This document shows, one piece after another, positions 19,983 through 31,880 of a DNA stretch of 64,000 nt (the first letter of the stretch is position 1; the number at the start of each line of letters is the position of its first letter). The translations under genes were made by a program, and so were the position numbers. The DNA comes from Ichthyophis bannanicus. Its lineage: Eukaryota > Chordata > Amphibia > Gymnophiona > Ichthyophiidae. The DNA is taken from contig CM066034.1 of assembly GCA_033557465.1 (NCBI GenBank), positions 414,572,159 through 414,636,158 on the forward strand. Direction: 5' to 3'. The notes below the pieces were generated by a model, which was not told the DNA's origin, made no database searches, and worked only from the letters and a program-made list of their open reading frames with translations.

Positions 19983-20110
19983 TGGAGGAGTAGCCTAATG
20001 GTTAGAACACTGGCTTGGGAACCACAAGACCAGGGTTCAATTCATACTAGCACTCCTTGTGGCTTTGGGCAAGCCACTTAAAACTCCATTGCCTCAGAAG
20101 ACTCCAAATT
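19983..20110 (+). mobile_element. tRNA-derived CORE-type SINE
   Basis: The pol III A box TAGCCTAATGG (19991-20001) and B box GGTTCAATTCA (20034-20044) are in the right spacing. They are followed by a CORE-SINE-like segment ('tttgggcaagccactta', then 'attgcctcag'). The 3' end is not clearly defined because the RTE LINE follows within about 70 bp. Confidence 0.7.
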
Positions 20111-20175
20111 ATCAATGTCCTTATTTAATGTACATTACCAAGTTTAAGTTACTGTACAATGTAAACTCTCACTTG

Positions 20176-23100
20176 GTTTGCAGCTTGTCGTGCTGTGAGG
20201 GCTTGCGTGCATCAGTGATTCTGAGAGCTAAACTATCGGTAGTTAACTACTGGCAGGGTCTCCCAAGATGGACAGGTCTCAGCTGAGGTGCCAGACCAAG
20301 ACAAACCACCCATCTGGGCAGCAGCAGAATGGGATAGTGTTGATGGCAGAGGATCACATTTCTGTGACAACGGCAACAACACCAAACTTAAACTGCACGG
20401 AAGAAAGGCCCGGCAATCTACTTCTGCATCTTGACATGAAAACCCAATGGATAGTTACAACAAAACAAATTGTGCTATGGTGCTGGAAGATGAGATCCCC
20501 AGGTCGGAAGGCACTCAACTAGCTACTGGGGAAGAGCTGAAGACTTTTCAGAGTAAAGCCAGTATTTATGATGTGGTTGGATCAAAGCCCTCGGGAAGTC
20601 TGACTGCTGATGTAGCTGCGCATGAAATCAGAGTCAGAAGCTGTAAAGATGTCTTACACATTGGAACATGGAATGTACGAAGCATGAACCAAGGGAAGTT
20701 GGAGGTGGTCAAAAATGAAAAGGAATGTGTACAACTTGATCTGTTGGGTGTCAGCGAACTGAAATGGACTGGCATCGGGCACTTTGCATCAGATGATCAC
20801 ATGGTCTACTATGCTGGAAATGAAAGACAAAGAAGAAATGGTGTTGCATTTATAATAAAGAAGAAACTTGCAAAAACTGTAATGAAATACAATGCAGTCA
20901 GCGAACGCTTAATCTCTATTCGTCTATGAGGATTGCCTATCAACACAACTATAATTCAAGTATATGCCCCAACAACAGCTGCAGAAGAGAATGAAATTGA
21001 AGAGTTCTATGAACAAGTACAAGCTGAAATTGACAGAACATGCAAACAGGATACCCTGATAGTCATGGGTGACTGGAACGCAAAAGTTGGCAACAAAGAA
21101 GAAGGCAAAGTAGTTGGAAAATATGGACTTGGCAACAGAAATGAAGCTGGAGAAAGACTGATAGAATTCTGCAAGACCAATGATCTATTCATCTCAAACA
21201 CCTTCTTCCAGCAACACAAGCGGCAACTGTACACATGGACCTCACCCAATGGATTGTATAAAAATCGAATTGACTACATCTGTGGAAGTCAACGATGAAA
21301 AAGCTCTGTAACATCAACAAAGACAAAACCTGGAGCTGCTGTGGTACAGATCATCAACTACTAGTATGCAAACTCAAGCTAAAGTTGAAAAAGAGCAAAC
21401 CACTCATGAATGCAGCAAAATGTGACCTTGAGAATATACCACTGGAATTTAAAGACTGCCTGCAAAATTGATTTGCTGCTTTAGATATAAATGACAGCTC
21501 TGGAAGAGTTATGGAATGACATCAAGAAGGTTGTGCTGGAAGAAAGCGAGAAGTCTCTACAAAAGGTGAAAAAGCAAAAACGGCCAAAATGGATGACGGA
21601 AGAAACTCTGAAAATTGCCCAGAAACGCAAAGAAGCTAAAGCCAGAGGAGAAAGAAAGACAATCGCAGAACTCAACAGAGATTTCCAACATGCAGCAAGA
21701 CAGGACAAGGAAAAGTACTACAATGACAATTGCAAGGAAATAGAAGCATAAACTATTAGAGGAAGAACAAGATCGGCTTTCCTAAAGCTACGAGAGTTAA
21801 AGAAAAAGTTCCAGCCTTGAACTGGAATGTTACAAGATGCTCAAGGTTCTATGTTGAATGATGCTGAGAAGATCAAGAAAAGGTGGAAGGAATATACAGA
21901 GTTTTTATATGATAAAGATCAAGTGGACCAACAGCCGTTTCAACCTGTATCTTATGATCGGGAACCATTGGTGATGAAAGAAGTTGAAGCAGCATTGAAA
22001 GCCTTATCAAAGAACAAAGCACCAGGCATTGATAGCATTCCCATAGAAGTATTGCAGCAATCTGATGCAGCTGTTACCGTACTTACAAGGCTCTGCCAAG
22101 AAATATGGAAGACAACATCATGACCAACTGACTGGAAAAGATCTGTGTTTATACCAATACTAAAGAAAGGTGATCCAACTGACTGTGGAAATTATCGCAC
22201 AATCACTCTGATCCCACATGCCAGCAAGATTCTACTGAAGATTATTCAAAAGAGACTACAACCGTACCTGGAACAAGAGCTACCTGAAGTGCAAGCAGGG
22301 TTCAGGAAAGGGCAAGGAACAAGAGACATCATTGCGGATGTGAGATGGATCCTTGAAAAGACTAAAGAATACCAAAAGGATATCTATTTGTGCTTTATCA
22401 ACTATAGCAAGGCTTTTGACTGTGTAAACCATGAGAAACTCTGGGCCACATTAAGAAGCATGGGTATACCAGAACACCTGATCGTTCTCTTGCGCAATCT
22501 GCACATTGATCAAGAAGCAACAGTTCGAACGGAACAAGGAGAAACAGAATGGTTTAAAATAAGCAAAGGTGTAAGACAAGGCTGCATACTTTCCCACTAC
22601 CTATTTAATTTATATGCAGAACAAATCATCAGAGAAGCAGGATTGTATGAAGATAACAGAGGTGTGAAGATTGGTGGAAGACTCATCAACAACCTTCGCT
22701 ATGCTGATGATACCACATTACTGGCTGAAAGTGAAGATGATCTGAAACATTTGCTTCTCACAAACAAAGGACATAGTCCCAAAATGGGCCTGCAACTTAA
22801 TGTAAAGAAGACAAAGATCATGACAACTTGCATAATCAACAGGTTCATCGCTGAAGGAGAAGAAATTGAAATTGTGAACAACTTTAACCTACTTGGATCA
22901 ACTATCAATAAAGAAGCAACAAGCAGTCAAGAAATCAGACGACACATTGCTCTTGGCAGAATGGCTATGAAAGACCTAGATAAGATTCTCAAGAGCAGAC
23001 ATGTCTCTCTCCATACAAAGATTCAACTTGTTCAAGCCATGGTATTTTCAATAACATCATATGGATGTGAAAGCTGGACAGTGAAAAAGACAGACAGGAA

Positions 23101-23503
23101 GAAAATTGATGTCTTTGAATTATGGTGCTGGCGGCGAATACTGTGTATACCATGGACTGCCCAAAGAACAAACCAGTCGGTACTAGAGGAGAACAAACCT
23201 AAGCTTTCTTTAGAAGCTCAGATGACAAGACTTCGACTTTCATACTTTGGACACATCATTCGAAGAGAGAGATCATTAGAGAAAGACATCATGCTTGGCA
23301 AGATAGAAGGTCAACGCAAAAGAGGAAAGCCAGCAATGAGATGGATCGATACAATAACAGCAGCTATGGGTACCAGTCTGTCAATAATGAGCCGCCTGAC
23401 TGAAGACCGAACACAATTTAGGATAGCTATCCAGAGGGTCTCCATGAGTCGACTCCGACTCGACGGCACTTAACAGCAACACAATGTAAACTGCTTTCAC
23501 TAA
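20176..23503 (+). mobile_element. RTE (BovB-like) LINE, main part
   Basis: Starts about 20176 and carries one long, damaged coding region (20447-23473). The 3' end after the last codon reads 'aacacaatgtaaactgctttcac' and is then cut by a Harbinger-like transposon. The LINE tail continues on the far side at 31989-32034 and ends in (aaat)n. Confidence 0.8.
20447..23473 (+). pseudogene. RTE/BovB-like endonuclease - reverse transcriptase, interrupted
   Basis: Endonuclease: IGTWNVRSMNQGKLEVVK (about 20663), LGVSELKWTGIG (about 20744), VMGDWNAKVGN (21062). Reverse transcriptase: GNYRTITLI (22186), AGFRKGQGTRD (22298), YSKAFDCVNHEKLW, RQGCILSHYLFNLYAEQII, and the active site LRYADDTTLLAES (22695). 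The C-terminal part has FELWCWRRILCIPWTA. These are BovB/RTE signatures. The frame is broken by TGA at 20927, 21296, 21818 and 22121, by TAA at 21749, and a shifted stretch lies between about 21300 and 21490 (DHQLLVCK is read in another frame). The last 442 codons (22145-23473) are open. Confidence 0.85.
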
Positions 23504-23698
23504 GGGGTATGTTTACTAAACTGCGGTAACGTAGCAGCGGCTACATTAAGGCGCATTATGTAACATGAAGGCACCTTAATGTTACATAATGCGCCTTACC
23601 GTTCCCGGCCATGGTAAGTCCAGAAAAGGGTAGAGAGAGGGCGGAGAGAAGGGGGTCAATGGGCGGGGAGAGGCACCTTTCACACTAACGCGGAGAAA

Positions 23699-24090
23699 GC
23701 ATAGTTACTCACCTGTAACAGGTGATCTCCGGGAACAGCAGTAATTTAGTCTTCACATATGGGTATCGTTGGTACCGAAGGAGCCTGCACGGGAATGCTC
23801 CCCAGCGTCCAATTAGAAAGCTTTTTGGGAGCATCCCACAGCGCCTGCATGCTGCCTTCCTGCCTTTCCCAACTGCCTCTCTCCAGTTGAGTTTAAAGCT
23901 GAGACAAAGAGAGAGAGAGGGAAAGAGAAAGAGATAGACAGAGAGATACAACTCCTAGGGGAGGTGGGTGGGTTGTGAGGACTAAATTCCTGCTGTGCCC
24001 AGAGATCACCTGTTACAGGTGAGTAACTATGCTATCTCCAGAAACAAGCAGGAATGTAGTCTTCACATATGGGGACTCCCTAGCTTTAGA
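23699..24090 (-). repeat. DIRS A2 sense-3' terminal repeat and internal complementary region
   Basis: 'cacctgtaacaggtgatctcc' (23711) is inverted at about 24002-24025; the adjoining 'tatctccagaaacaagcagg' complements the right terminus at 29365-29389. Confidence 0.8.
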
Positions 24091-24179
24091 TGCCAGGAAG
24101 AGACCCCAGAAGTTGTGTGTCCCTGTGAAAAGGCTCCACTTCCCCCCATGGATCTCTGGCATCCAACCAGGGATGGCAG

Positions 24180-25265
24180 GTAGGAGTTGATTAGGTATGG
24201 AACAGGTGTTGGAGAACAGCCTGAACAAACAAGGCATCCCGGCGGGAGTCCTTGTCCAAGCAGTAATGGGCTGCGAAGGTATGAACTGCGGCCCAAGTGG
24301 CTGCTCGACAGATGTCGTCGATAGACACAGAGTGCAGATGAGCCACTGAAGCTGCCTTGGCTCTCACATTGTGAGCTGTGACATGGCCCTACAGAGGAAG
24401 ATTCTTATTCTGATAGGCGAAGGAAATACACTGTGCAATCTAGATGGACAGTGTTCTCTTGGAGACTGGAAGTCCCAAATGAGAAGGATCAAAAGCAACA
24501 AAGAGTTGAGAGGACTTTCTATGTTGCTGTGTTCTTTGCTAGTAAAAGGCTAAAGCTCTTTTACAGTCCAAACTATGAAGATTCCTTTCTGCATGTGATG
24601 CATGAAGCCTTGGAAAAAACACAGGCAGGTAGACCACTTGGTTAAGATGAAAAGGGGAGACCACCTTTGGAATAAAGTGTGGATGAGTCCTAAGGACTAC
24701 CTTGTCATGATGGAATCTTGTATAAGGAGGATCAGCCACTAGTGCCTGCAACTCACTGATGCGACGTGCTGATGTGATTGCAATAAGAAAGATAACTTTC
24801 CAAGAAAGGAATTTCAGCAAGGTAGTAGCCATGGGTTCGAAAGGTGGCTTCAAAAGCTGGCCAAGAACCAGGTTTAAGTCCCATGCCACCGGTGGTGGCC
24901 TAATGGGAGGCTTAGTTAGTAGAAGGCCTCTCATAAATCTTGCTATAAGAGGATGGGAGGAAATAGATTGTCCATTTAAAGGGCTGAAAGAAGCCGCAAT
25001 AGCACTTAAATGGACTCTTACTGAGTTAGTTTTAAGTCCTGCATTGGATAAATGAAGGAGATACTCCAGTAATGATTCCAGAGGTATCGCAAGGGGGTTA
25101 AGACCCTTCTGCAAGCACCATATGGTAAACCTCCACTTGAAAGCATAAGAGCGTCTTGTGGAAAGTTTTCTAGAAGCATAAAGGATATCCTTTACTTGCT
25201 GAGGAAGGTTAAGATCCTGAAGATCTAGGCCTTCAGCAACCAAGCCCTGAGATGCAGAGACTGGG
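24180..25265 (-). pseudogene. DIRS A2 tyrosine recombinase
   Basis: The recombinase N terminus begins near 25265 (LDLQDLNLPQQVKDILYASRK) and shows STRRSYAFKW, then LLEYLLHLSNAGLKTNS. The arginine box SARRISELQAL is intact. A TAG stop (24536-24538) ends the frame after KRALAFY. Beyond it the H-x-x-R box (HNVRAKA) and the nucleophile region HYCLDKDSRRDALF, with TAC at 24253-24255, are still readable. One Lys codon is missing in FKWRF compared with A1/A3. The catalytic residues are preserved, but the stop separates the arginine from the rest. Confidence 0.8.
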
Positions 25266-26304
25266 GATTGGGATGCCATAACATTCCATCCTTCTGAGAC
25301 AGGAGATCTGGAGCAGATCCTAACTCCAGAGAGGGAGTTTGAGAGAGATGTAGAAGGAGAGGGTACCACACTTGCCGTGGACAATGTGGAGCTATGAGGA
25401 TCATACGGCCTCTGTCTCTCTGAAGCTGGAACAGGGTTTTGGGAATCAGGGGAATGGGTGGAAAGGCATAAAGGAAATCTTGCCCACAATAAAGGAGGAA
25501 AGAATCCCTGGCCTGAGAGCCCTGAGCCGGAATTCTGGAACAGAACCGGGGAAGTTTGGCATTCAATGGACTTGCAAAGAGGTCTATGTCCGGGGTTCCC
25601 CAAATTTGAAAAATCTTGGCCACCTGGTCCGCATGCAGATACTATTCGTGTGGAAGCAGAACTCGACTGAGTCTGTCTGCCCAAGAGTTTTGGATACCTG
25701 GAAGATATACTGCCAGGAGATGAATCTGATGCTCTCTGGCGAGGGCCCATAGTCGCAAAGCTTTGTTGCAAAGCGACAGAGAGCCTGTTCCTCCATGCTT
25801 GTTCACAAAGAAGATGGCTACTTGATTGTCTGTTTGAATGAGGACTGTCTTGCAGCTGAGCAGAGTCTGAAACACACGAAGAGCAAGGAAGATTTCTCTG
25901 AGCTCTAGAAGATTGATGTGTAAATGAGTCTCCTGTGGAGTCCAGGTGCCTTGGGTGGAGAGGTTTTGCAGATGAGCTCCCCAAACCACTGTTGAAGCAT
26001 CTGTTGTGAGAGTTGCTTGGGGTGAAGGTTGTTGAAATGGGGACCCCAGCAACAGGTTTTGAGTGGACTGACACCATTGGAGGGACAAAATAAGGCGATT
26101 TGTGTTTGCTATTTTGTCTGACAGGCACCCTGATGCCTGGGTCCATTGAGTGGATAAAGTCCACTGGGCTGCTCTCATATGGAGGTGAGCATAAGGGACC
26201 ACATGCACGGAGAAGCCATGTGGCCTAGTAGTTGTAACATTTCTCAAGCAGTGAGATGAGGCTTTAGCACTGCTTGAGAAGCTAATTGCACCATGCGAAG
26301 GCAA
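25225..26304 (-). pseudogene. DIRS A2 RNase H and methyltransferase-like module
   Basis: 26304-25642 carries RNase H (LTTDASTVVWGAHLQ, LELREIFLAL, QTDNQVAIFFVNK, WADRLSR) and 25623-25225 carries the TPDIDLFASPLNAKLPRFCS module and the FPPIPLIPK segment; both lie in one frame and are separated by a single stop. Relative to the reverse transcriptase (26282-27073) the frame is shifted by one base, with the indel near 26310. The recombinase frame overlaps all of this at -1. Confidence 0.75.
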
Positions 26305-27073
26305 CGGGTCTGGGATAGGCCCTTGCTTTCCTGGTATCCAACAAAGCTCCTATGAACTCTAGAGATTGAGTGGGAGTTAGGTTGGATTTTGGGATGTTTA
26401 TGACCAGACCCAAATACTGCAGGATACGCATTGTGCAAGATAAAGAAATCCTGGCCTCTGACTCTGATGGGGCTCGAATGAGCCAGTCGTCTAAGTAGAG
26501 GAAGACGAATATTCCCAAAGTGCGAAGAAATGCTGCTATCACAGCCATGCATTTCGTAAACACCCTTGGTGCTGAGGCCAGGCCAAAAGGAAGCACCCTG
26601 TATTGGTAGTGCTTTCCTTGAAAAAGGAACCAAAAGAACTTTATGTGAGTTGGATGGATGAGAACATGAGTGTACGCATCCTTGAGATTTAGAGAACAAA
26701 GCCAATCCTGACTCTGAAGGTACAGCAGCAGGGTTCCCAGAGAAATCATCTTGAACTTCTCCTTGAACAGGAATTTGTTCAATTCTCTGAGATCCAAAAT
26801 GAGTCTGTGTCCTCCTGTTTTCTTTGGGATAAGGGAATAGGAGGAGTAAAACCCTGTACCCTGTTGAGGAATGGGTACCTCTTCTATTGCCCCTTGAGCA
26901 AGAAGCATGGTGACCTCTTGATCTAACAGGTTGATGAGAGAGGTCTGAGAATTGAACTGTCTTACCATTGTGGGAGGGGGCATGCGGAGGAAGTGAAGCT
27001 TGTACCCCTCACTTTTAATGGAAAGAGTCCAATGTTCTGCTGTTATTTGCCCCATCTGGGGGCAAAGTGACAC
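26282..27073 (-). CDS. DIRS A2 reverse transcriptase domain (fragment frame)
   Basis: 263 residues open. Motifs: LILDLRELN (about residue 81), LNLKDAYTHVLIHPTH (about 117), VLPFGLASAPRVFTKCMAV (about 150), active site FLYLDDWLIRA (about 182), then LVINIPKSNLTPTQSLEFIG. The frame begins at MSLCPQMG because a one-base deletion relative to A1 merges two frames there, so the native start is probably later or reached from Gag. It ends at the indel before RNase H. Confidence 0.8.
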   Translation of the reverse strand: MSLCPQMGQITAEHWTLSIKSEGYKLHFLRMPPPTMVRQFNSQTSLINLLDQEVTMLLAQGAIEEVPIPQQGTGFYSSYSLIPKKTGGHRLILDLRELNKFLFKEKFKMISLGTLLLYLQSQDWLCSLNLKDAYTHVLIHPTHIKFFWFLFQGKHYQYRVLPFGLASAPRVFTKCMAVIAAFLRTLGIFVFLYLDDWLIRAPSESEARISLSCTMRILQYLGLVINIPKSNLTPTQSLEFIGALLDTRKARAYPRPVAFAWCN

Positions 27074-27131
27074 AACCTTCCTGGAATGGTGGAAGGGTCT
27101 GGTCCATTGAGGGCCAGGAAGACTAAGTTCT

Positions 27132-28997
27132 CTAGATGGAAGTCAAAGGCCTTGTGGAGGATGAGACTGCTGAGACAATTGAGGCTTTGCAGTCTTTGCT
27201 TCCCTTTGGTTTAGGTGGTTGCTGAGTCTTCCGGGCAGGCTGACCTGCAGAACGTCCCTGCTGAAAAGAGGGATAAAACCTCTTCTTTTTGGAAAAGAAT
27301 GGTTTCTTGAAGGATTTCTTCCTTGCAGGATCAACTGTGGCTTTGGATAATCTATCCAAAGTGGAGTTATCAGCATCCAACTCATTGGCCTTTTCTTGCC
27401 AATTTTTGCTGAATAGATTCTCACCTGTACAAGGAATATTGTCCAGTTTGTCCTGCACCCAGAGCTCCAAATCGGATGCCTGGAACCAGGCAATTCTACG
27501 TGCACCTATGGCAATGGCAGAGGTTCTGCTTATGCACTCAAAACAGTCAAAAGCTGCACGATTGACAAATTTAGAAATATCCTGGGCATGTTTAACCAGT
27601 GTGAGAAAATCTTGCCTCTTATCTTCAGGAAGAAGAGGGCTCAAAACCTCTAAATCCCCTGTGACTTCCTTAAGGAACTTTCCCATATATAAAATATAGG
27701 AACAGATCCTGGCAGAAAGCATGGAAGCCTGGAAAGTACGACGTCCAAAGGCATCCAAAGTTCTACACTCACGTCCTGGAGGATTAGAGGCATGCCTCTT
27801 TGCACTCCTGATCCTTCTCATAGCTGACTCAACTACAATAGAGTGGTGAGGGAGCTGATTCTTCTGGAAACCAGGACACGGAGGAACCCGATACATGGTA
27901 TCCAGTCGACGGGAGTGAGGAGAGGTGATAAGGGGGGTTTCCCACATTCTTAACATGAGATCATGTAAGATCTCATGGAAAAGCAAGGTAACTGCCTCCT
28001 TAGGAGCTTTGGGATATTGTAGAATCTCCAACTCCTTTGCCCTGGGCTCTGTCTCAGGAGCCACAGTAACAGACAGACCTCGAGCCACCTCCCTGATAAA
28101 ATCTTGAAAGGAGATATCTTCTGGAGGAGACATCCTGCGTTTGGGAGAGGCAGGCTCCTCGGGGAGAAGTATTCCGGTACTGACAGAACTGTGAGAATCC
28201 TCGGACTCCTCCGAGGATTCAAAGTACTGTCTGTCCGGATGCTCTTGTAGAGCACCATACCCGTACCGACCGAAGTCAGTACCGGGAGGTACCGGTACCG
28301 GTGTATCGGAATCGGAGGGCATGGCTTGACTGGGTGCCGGCAATGCGGATACCGATGTCGATGCTATCGGTACCGGTACCTATGCTGGCGCCGGAGCCGG
28401 TGCCGGTACCGGTTGAACTGTCTGATGCGGTTCCAAGGGCGTCGATGCCGCAAGGAGAGCCGCCAGACTGCATTCAATAGCCAGGAACCTCTGGTCTATC
28501 AACGCTTCCGATGCCTGGATATCGGTACCGGAAAATACAGCCGGTGCCCCAGAGCATGGCACCAGTAGTTCTGCTGAGGTTGAGGCCTCGAGAACATCAT
28601 GGAGCCCCGATAATGCTTTGGAAGCCGAAGCCTCCCGCCGGGGCAATTTTTCCGGTGCAAAACCCTCAAGGGCAATGCCAGAGGCATCTCGATGCTTAGA
28701 AGGAGATCTACCCTTTGAGGACCGGCTGGACTTATGTTTAGTTACTTGAGATCCATGGGAGGATGACGAAGCCCTGGAAGACGTCGATGCCACAGAGGCT
28801 GCATCAGAGGGAAAAAGGGTACTAAGCTTGGCAACCCGGTTTTGTCGACCCCTCTTGGACATCATGGCACAAGCCATACACTCCGAGATGGAGTGGTCAG
28901 GACCTAAACATTTAAGACACCACTCATAGGTGTCAGTGCCGGATATGGTACCGCCACACTTGGTGCACTTCTTAAAACCCGAAGCGGGTTTTTCCAT
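27132..28997 (-). pseudogene. DIRS A2 Gag-like gene (two frames)
   Basis: The start Met is at 28997 (MEKPASGFKK). An N-terminal zinc-knuckle-like cluster follows: CTKCGG, then WCLKCLGPDHSISEC. Next is a serine-rich basic stretch (SSRASSSSHGSQ, SSKGRSPSKHRD) and a proline/alanine-rich region encoded by CGGTACCG-rich DNA. The frame changes near 28360; the second part (28343-27132, 403 residues) has the conserved core LRMWETPL, GFQKNQLPHHSIVVESAMRR, LDAFGRR and CTGENLF. It ends just before the reverse transcriptase. Role inferred: particle or nucleic-acid-binding protein of the element. Confidence 0.75.
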
Positions 28998-29389
28998 GAT
29001 GGAGGAAAATTTTGGGCCTAAGGCCCAAAATGGCGCTTGCACCTGAGGAAGAAAAAATTGGAAAAAAAGAACTAAATCTATATTTTTTTTTTAAAAGAAA
29101 GAAAGAAGAACCGGTGGTACCGGTATAGCATCGAGAAAGGCAGACGCGACCACAAAAAAGAAGAAGAAGGAAAACTTTTCTGCAGTGACAGGAACAACCA
29201 CCTGTTGGCTCCGCGGAAAATGAAGAACTGGAGAGAGGCAGTTGGGAAAGTTGGGAAGGCAGCACGCAGGCGCTGTGGGATGCTCCCAAAAGCTTTCTAA
29301 TTGGACGCTGGGGAGCGTTCCCGCACAGGCTCTGTCGGTACCGACGATACCCATATGTGAAGACTAAATTCCTGCTTGTTCCTGGAGAT
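28998..29389 (-). repeat. DIRS A2 leader and sense-5' terminal repeat
   Basis: A T/A-rich leader (29060-29100), 'ccggtggtaccggta' at 29110, 'ctggctccgcggaaa' at 29205, then the repeat mirroring 23745-23890, ending 'cctggagat'. Confidence 0.75.
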
Positions 29390-31690
29390 ATTAAGGGCTG
29401 AATCCTAACGCAATTGAAAACCTGGCGTTAGCACACATTTGCAAGAGAGAGAAACTATTTCAGTGTCAGCAATGTACAGCATAGGCAGGGAGCCCAAGAA
29501 AGGTGATAATAGTGCTCCATTGCAGCAACAGCATAGTGCCCAGGTATGAAAGGCCACTATGGTGGTGGTGCAAATAGGGCATGCGGGCTGCAGGCAGGAC
29601 ATGCAGTGGGGGCTACTGGGGCACAGGGTGGACTAGGCAGTTGCTGAGGTGGCACATAGGAATGCAGAAAATAGAAACCAGCAAGACAGCAACTGACCAG
29701 GGTCAGACATGTCCATGAGTCTGTGGCCCACAGTGTCCCATCCAGGAGACATTACCCAGCAGGTATCCCAAGGGGCACATAACATTGACAGGCGGTGCTG
29801 GGGGAAGCTTGGACATCTATGTAGGCACCCCTACCCCAGAACCCACACCTTAGGCAGCCGACTACCTGCCCCCTGGATGGCCTGGGATGATGCACCACTG
29901 GCACCAACAGCATATGGTCATGGTGGCATGGCAGAGGGGGTGGGTGATTGTGCTGGAGGGAGCAGTGGCACCCGCCTGCAGTGGACCTAGGCCATGCCCT
30001 GTACCAGTATGTGGTGTGTAGTGCAACAGAAGAGGTCTGGCCGAGGAACATAGGGTAGCCCCAGGGACAACTATGCTGCTGTGGCAACAGTGTGGTGCAG
30101 TACACCCAGCTAGCATGTCCAAGAGCAAAGGGTCAGAGGTTCAGGTCCCATCTGTGGATCCTGCAGAGCATCTCCCCATAGTTTTAGCCCACAATGCAGC
30201 CACAACAACAACATGGGCAAACCCCAATGCAGTGGTGCACAGGGGTACGGACACCCACTCACAAGGGCTCCACTATCCACAGCTTCATGGAGTGTCAGGC
30301 TGTTAGCCCCAGCACAGAGCTGCAGTTATCACCAGAGCACTACTACTACCCCCTGCACAGATTAGCAATGTCAGCACTGTGATCAGGACCAGTGCGGCGG
30401 GTAGGGTTGTCAACCACCTCCATCTCTGCACAATGCTGAGATAGGTGTGGGAGTGTGCGTATGTCTCTCCATTGTTTTGTGTCTGCCAACACCTCACTGA
30501 GCCCACATTGTTCACACTGCTTCCAGCGTTAGCCTGCAAATGTGCATAATGAGGAGCAAGGTATTGTGGGTATGGCCCAGACAGGGCGGATTGGCCAGGA
30601 TGCATCTGCACAGGGTGGAGGGCAATGGCTGAGACACTGTAGTGCTCGACCACCACCTGCATGGACAGGGTGGCCACAGCATGTCACGCTGAGGGGTCAC
30701 TCTCACTCTGACCGAGCATTGACCATGGCATGTCTATGTTCCCACATAGTGCCACATATTATTTGTTTCAAGTGCTACCTGTGTGTTCCCAGTTCTGGGG
30801 CCCAATCACAGAGATACCTGCTTGGTGTCTGTGCTGTGCATCCCACCTCTGGGTGCACAGGGTTCCTCTGTGAGCATGCACTATGGACTGGTTAGTGGGC
30901 TGTCTGCAGTTCACCTGTGCATGGGGGGAACACACTGTAGGATGCTGTAGGTACAGTCTGACTGTGCTGTCTGTTGATGAATTGCAGACAGTGGCATGGG
31001 GCAGTTGAGCCTACCCCAAGCATCATTGCTGGTCTACAATGGTCACAGGTATGGCACTTGCCCAGCAGCCCTGAAGGGCTGTCATCCGCCAGTAGGACTG
31101 TGGTTGCTGCTACTACAGCCATTCTGAAGAGTGCAGGCACCTGTCGCAACACACCCTCATCTACAAAAGGGGTAATTGAGGCCCCTTGGGGTATATAGTG
31201 CATACCACTTAGACCCATAGTGGCAGTGCTACATAGCCCTCATACAAGTCTAGACACCCCACTGCCCTGATAACAGGTACCCATGGCAGCCAGACCCTAA
31301 CACCAGGCACACACTAATCTGGGTGGTGTCTGGTCCCCCAGGGTCATATGTGACTGCAGAACACAGCTGGAACAGATGTACCTTCAGTTGCATTGCTGGG
31401 GACACCTGTCACACACTGGCAGTGCTGGGGATGTGCACATGTACTGTGGACCTAGTGCTGGGCACTCATCCTATCCCTCAGGGTGCACACGGAACCTGCA
31501 CAATGGCATGGTCTGTAGCTACTCTGTGCTAGTATCACGCACTGTCAGTCCGTCTCACCACGCTGCAGTACCGGAGAGGTGAAGACCCCATTTGGTGGTC
31601 AGCTGAATGCTGCTGTTCTGCATGTGCAATGCATCATGGGTGCTGGTGGGATTACCCTATCTTGGCACACAGAGCAGACATTTTGTGCGG
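29390..31690. other. Interior of the Harbinger-like transposon, no recognisable gene
   Basis: About 2.3 kb rich in CA/TG words and poor in CpG. Only short frames occur on either strand and none shows a DDE transposase, MYB or zinc-finger motif that I can identify. It may be captured sequence or a decayed transposase gene. Confidence 0.45.
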
Positions 31691-31880
31691 TGACCTGCAG
31701 TCCTTCTGAAGGCTCCTAATTAGGCACAGTACAAGGCACCTTATTGGGCACAGTACAAGGCACGTTATAAGGCGCCTTATTGGGCACAGTACAAGGCACG
31801 TTACAAGGCACCTTATTAGGCACAGTACAAGGCATGTTAAGGCACGTGCCTTGTACTGTGCCTTATAATGCGCGTTACTT
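31690..31880. repeat. Subterminal tandem and inverted repeats of the Harbinger-like element
   Basis: The unit 'aggcacagtacaaggcac' with 'gttataaggc' or 'cttattgggc' spacers recurs about five times between 31720 and 31835, then appears inverted ('gtgccttgtactgtgcctta', 31846-31865). Similar words ('aaggcgcattatgtaac', 'gttacataatgcgcctta') lie near the left end at 23550-23598. Such subterminal arrays are typical transposase-binding regions. Confidence 0.6.

Larger units (their letters stand above)
23699..29389 (-). mobile_element. DIRS retrotransposon, family A copy 2 (A2), near full length
   Basis: Inverted termini at 23699-23900 and about 29215-29389, internal complementary region at about 23965-24085. 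In sense it carries leader, Gag (two frames), reverse transcriptase, RNase H/methyltransferase-like module and recombinase. About 5.7 kb, all modules present, several frameshifts. Inserted within the left subterminal part of a Harbinger-like transposon; no target duplication, as expected for recombinase-mediated integration. Confidence 0.9.

Noticed and set aside
19991..20044. A tRNA gene
   Set aside because: A and B boxes are there, but no complete cloverleaf; the CORE-like segment after them identifies a SINE.
29709..30706. Several 60-124 codon frames in 29.7-30.7 kb
   Set aside because: No motif, overlapping on both strands, repetitive His/Pro/Cys-rich readings of a CA/TG-rich sequence.
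31720..31835. CRISPR-like array
   Set aside because: Spacers are too short and similar, the genome is eukaryotic, and the array sits at the end of a DNA transposon.
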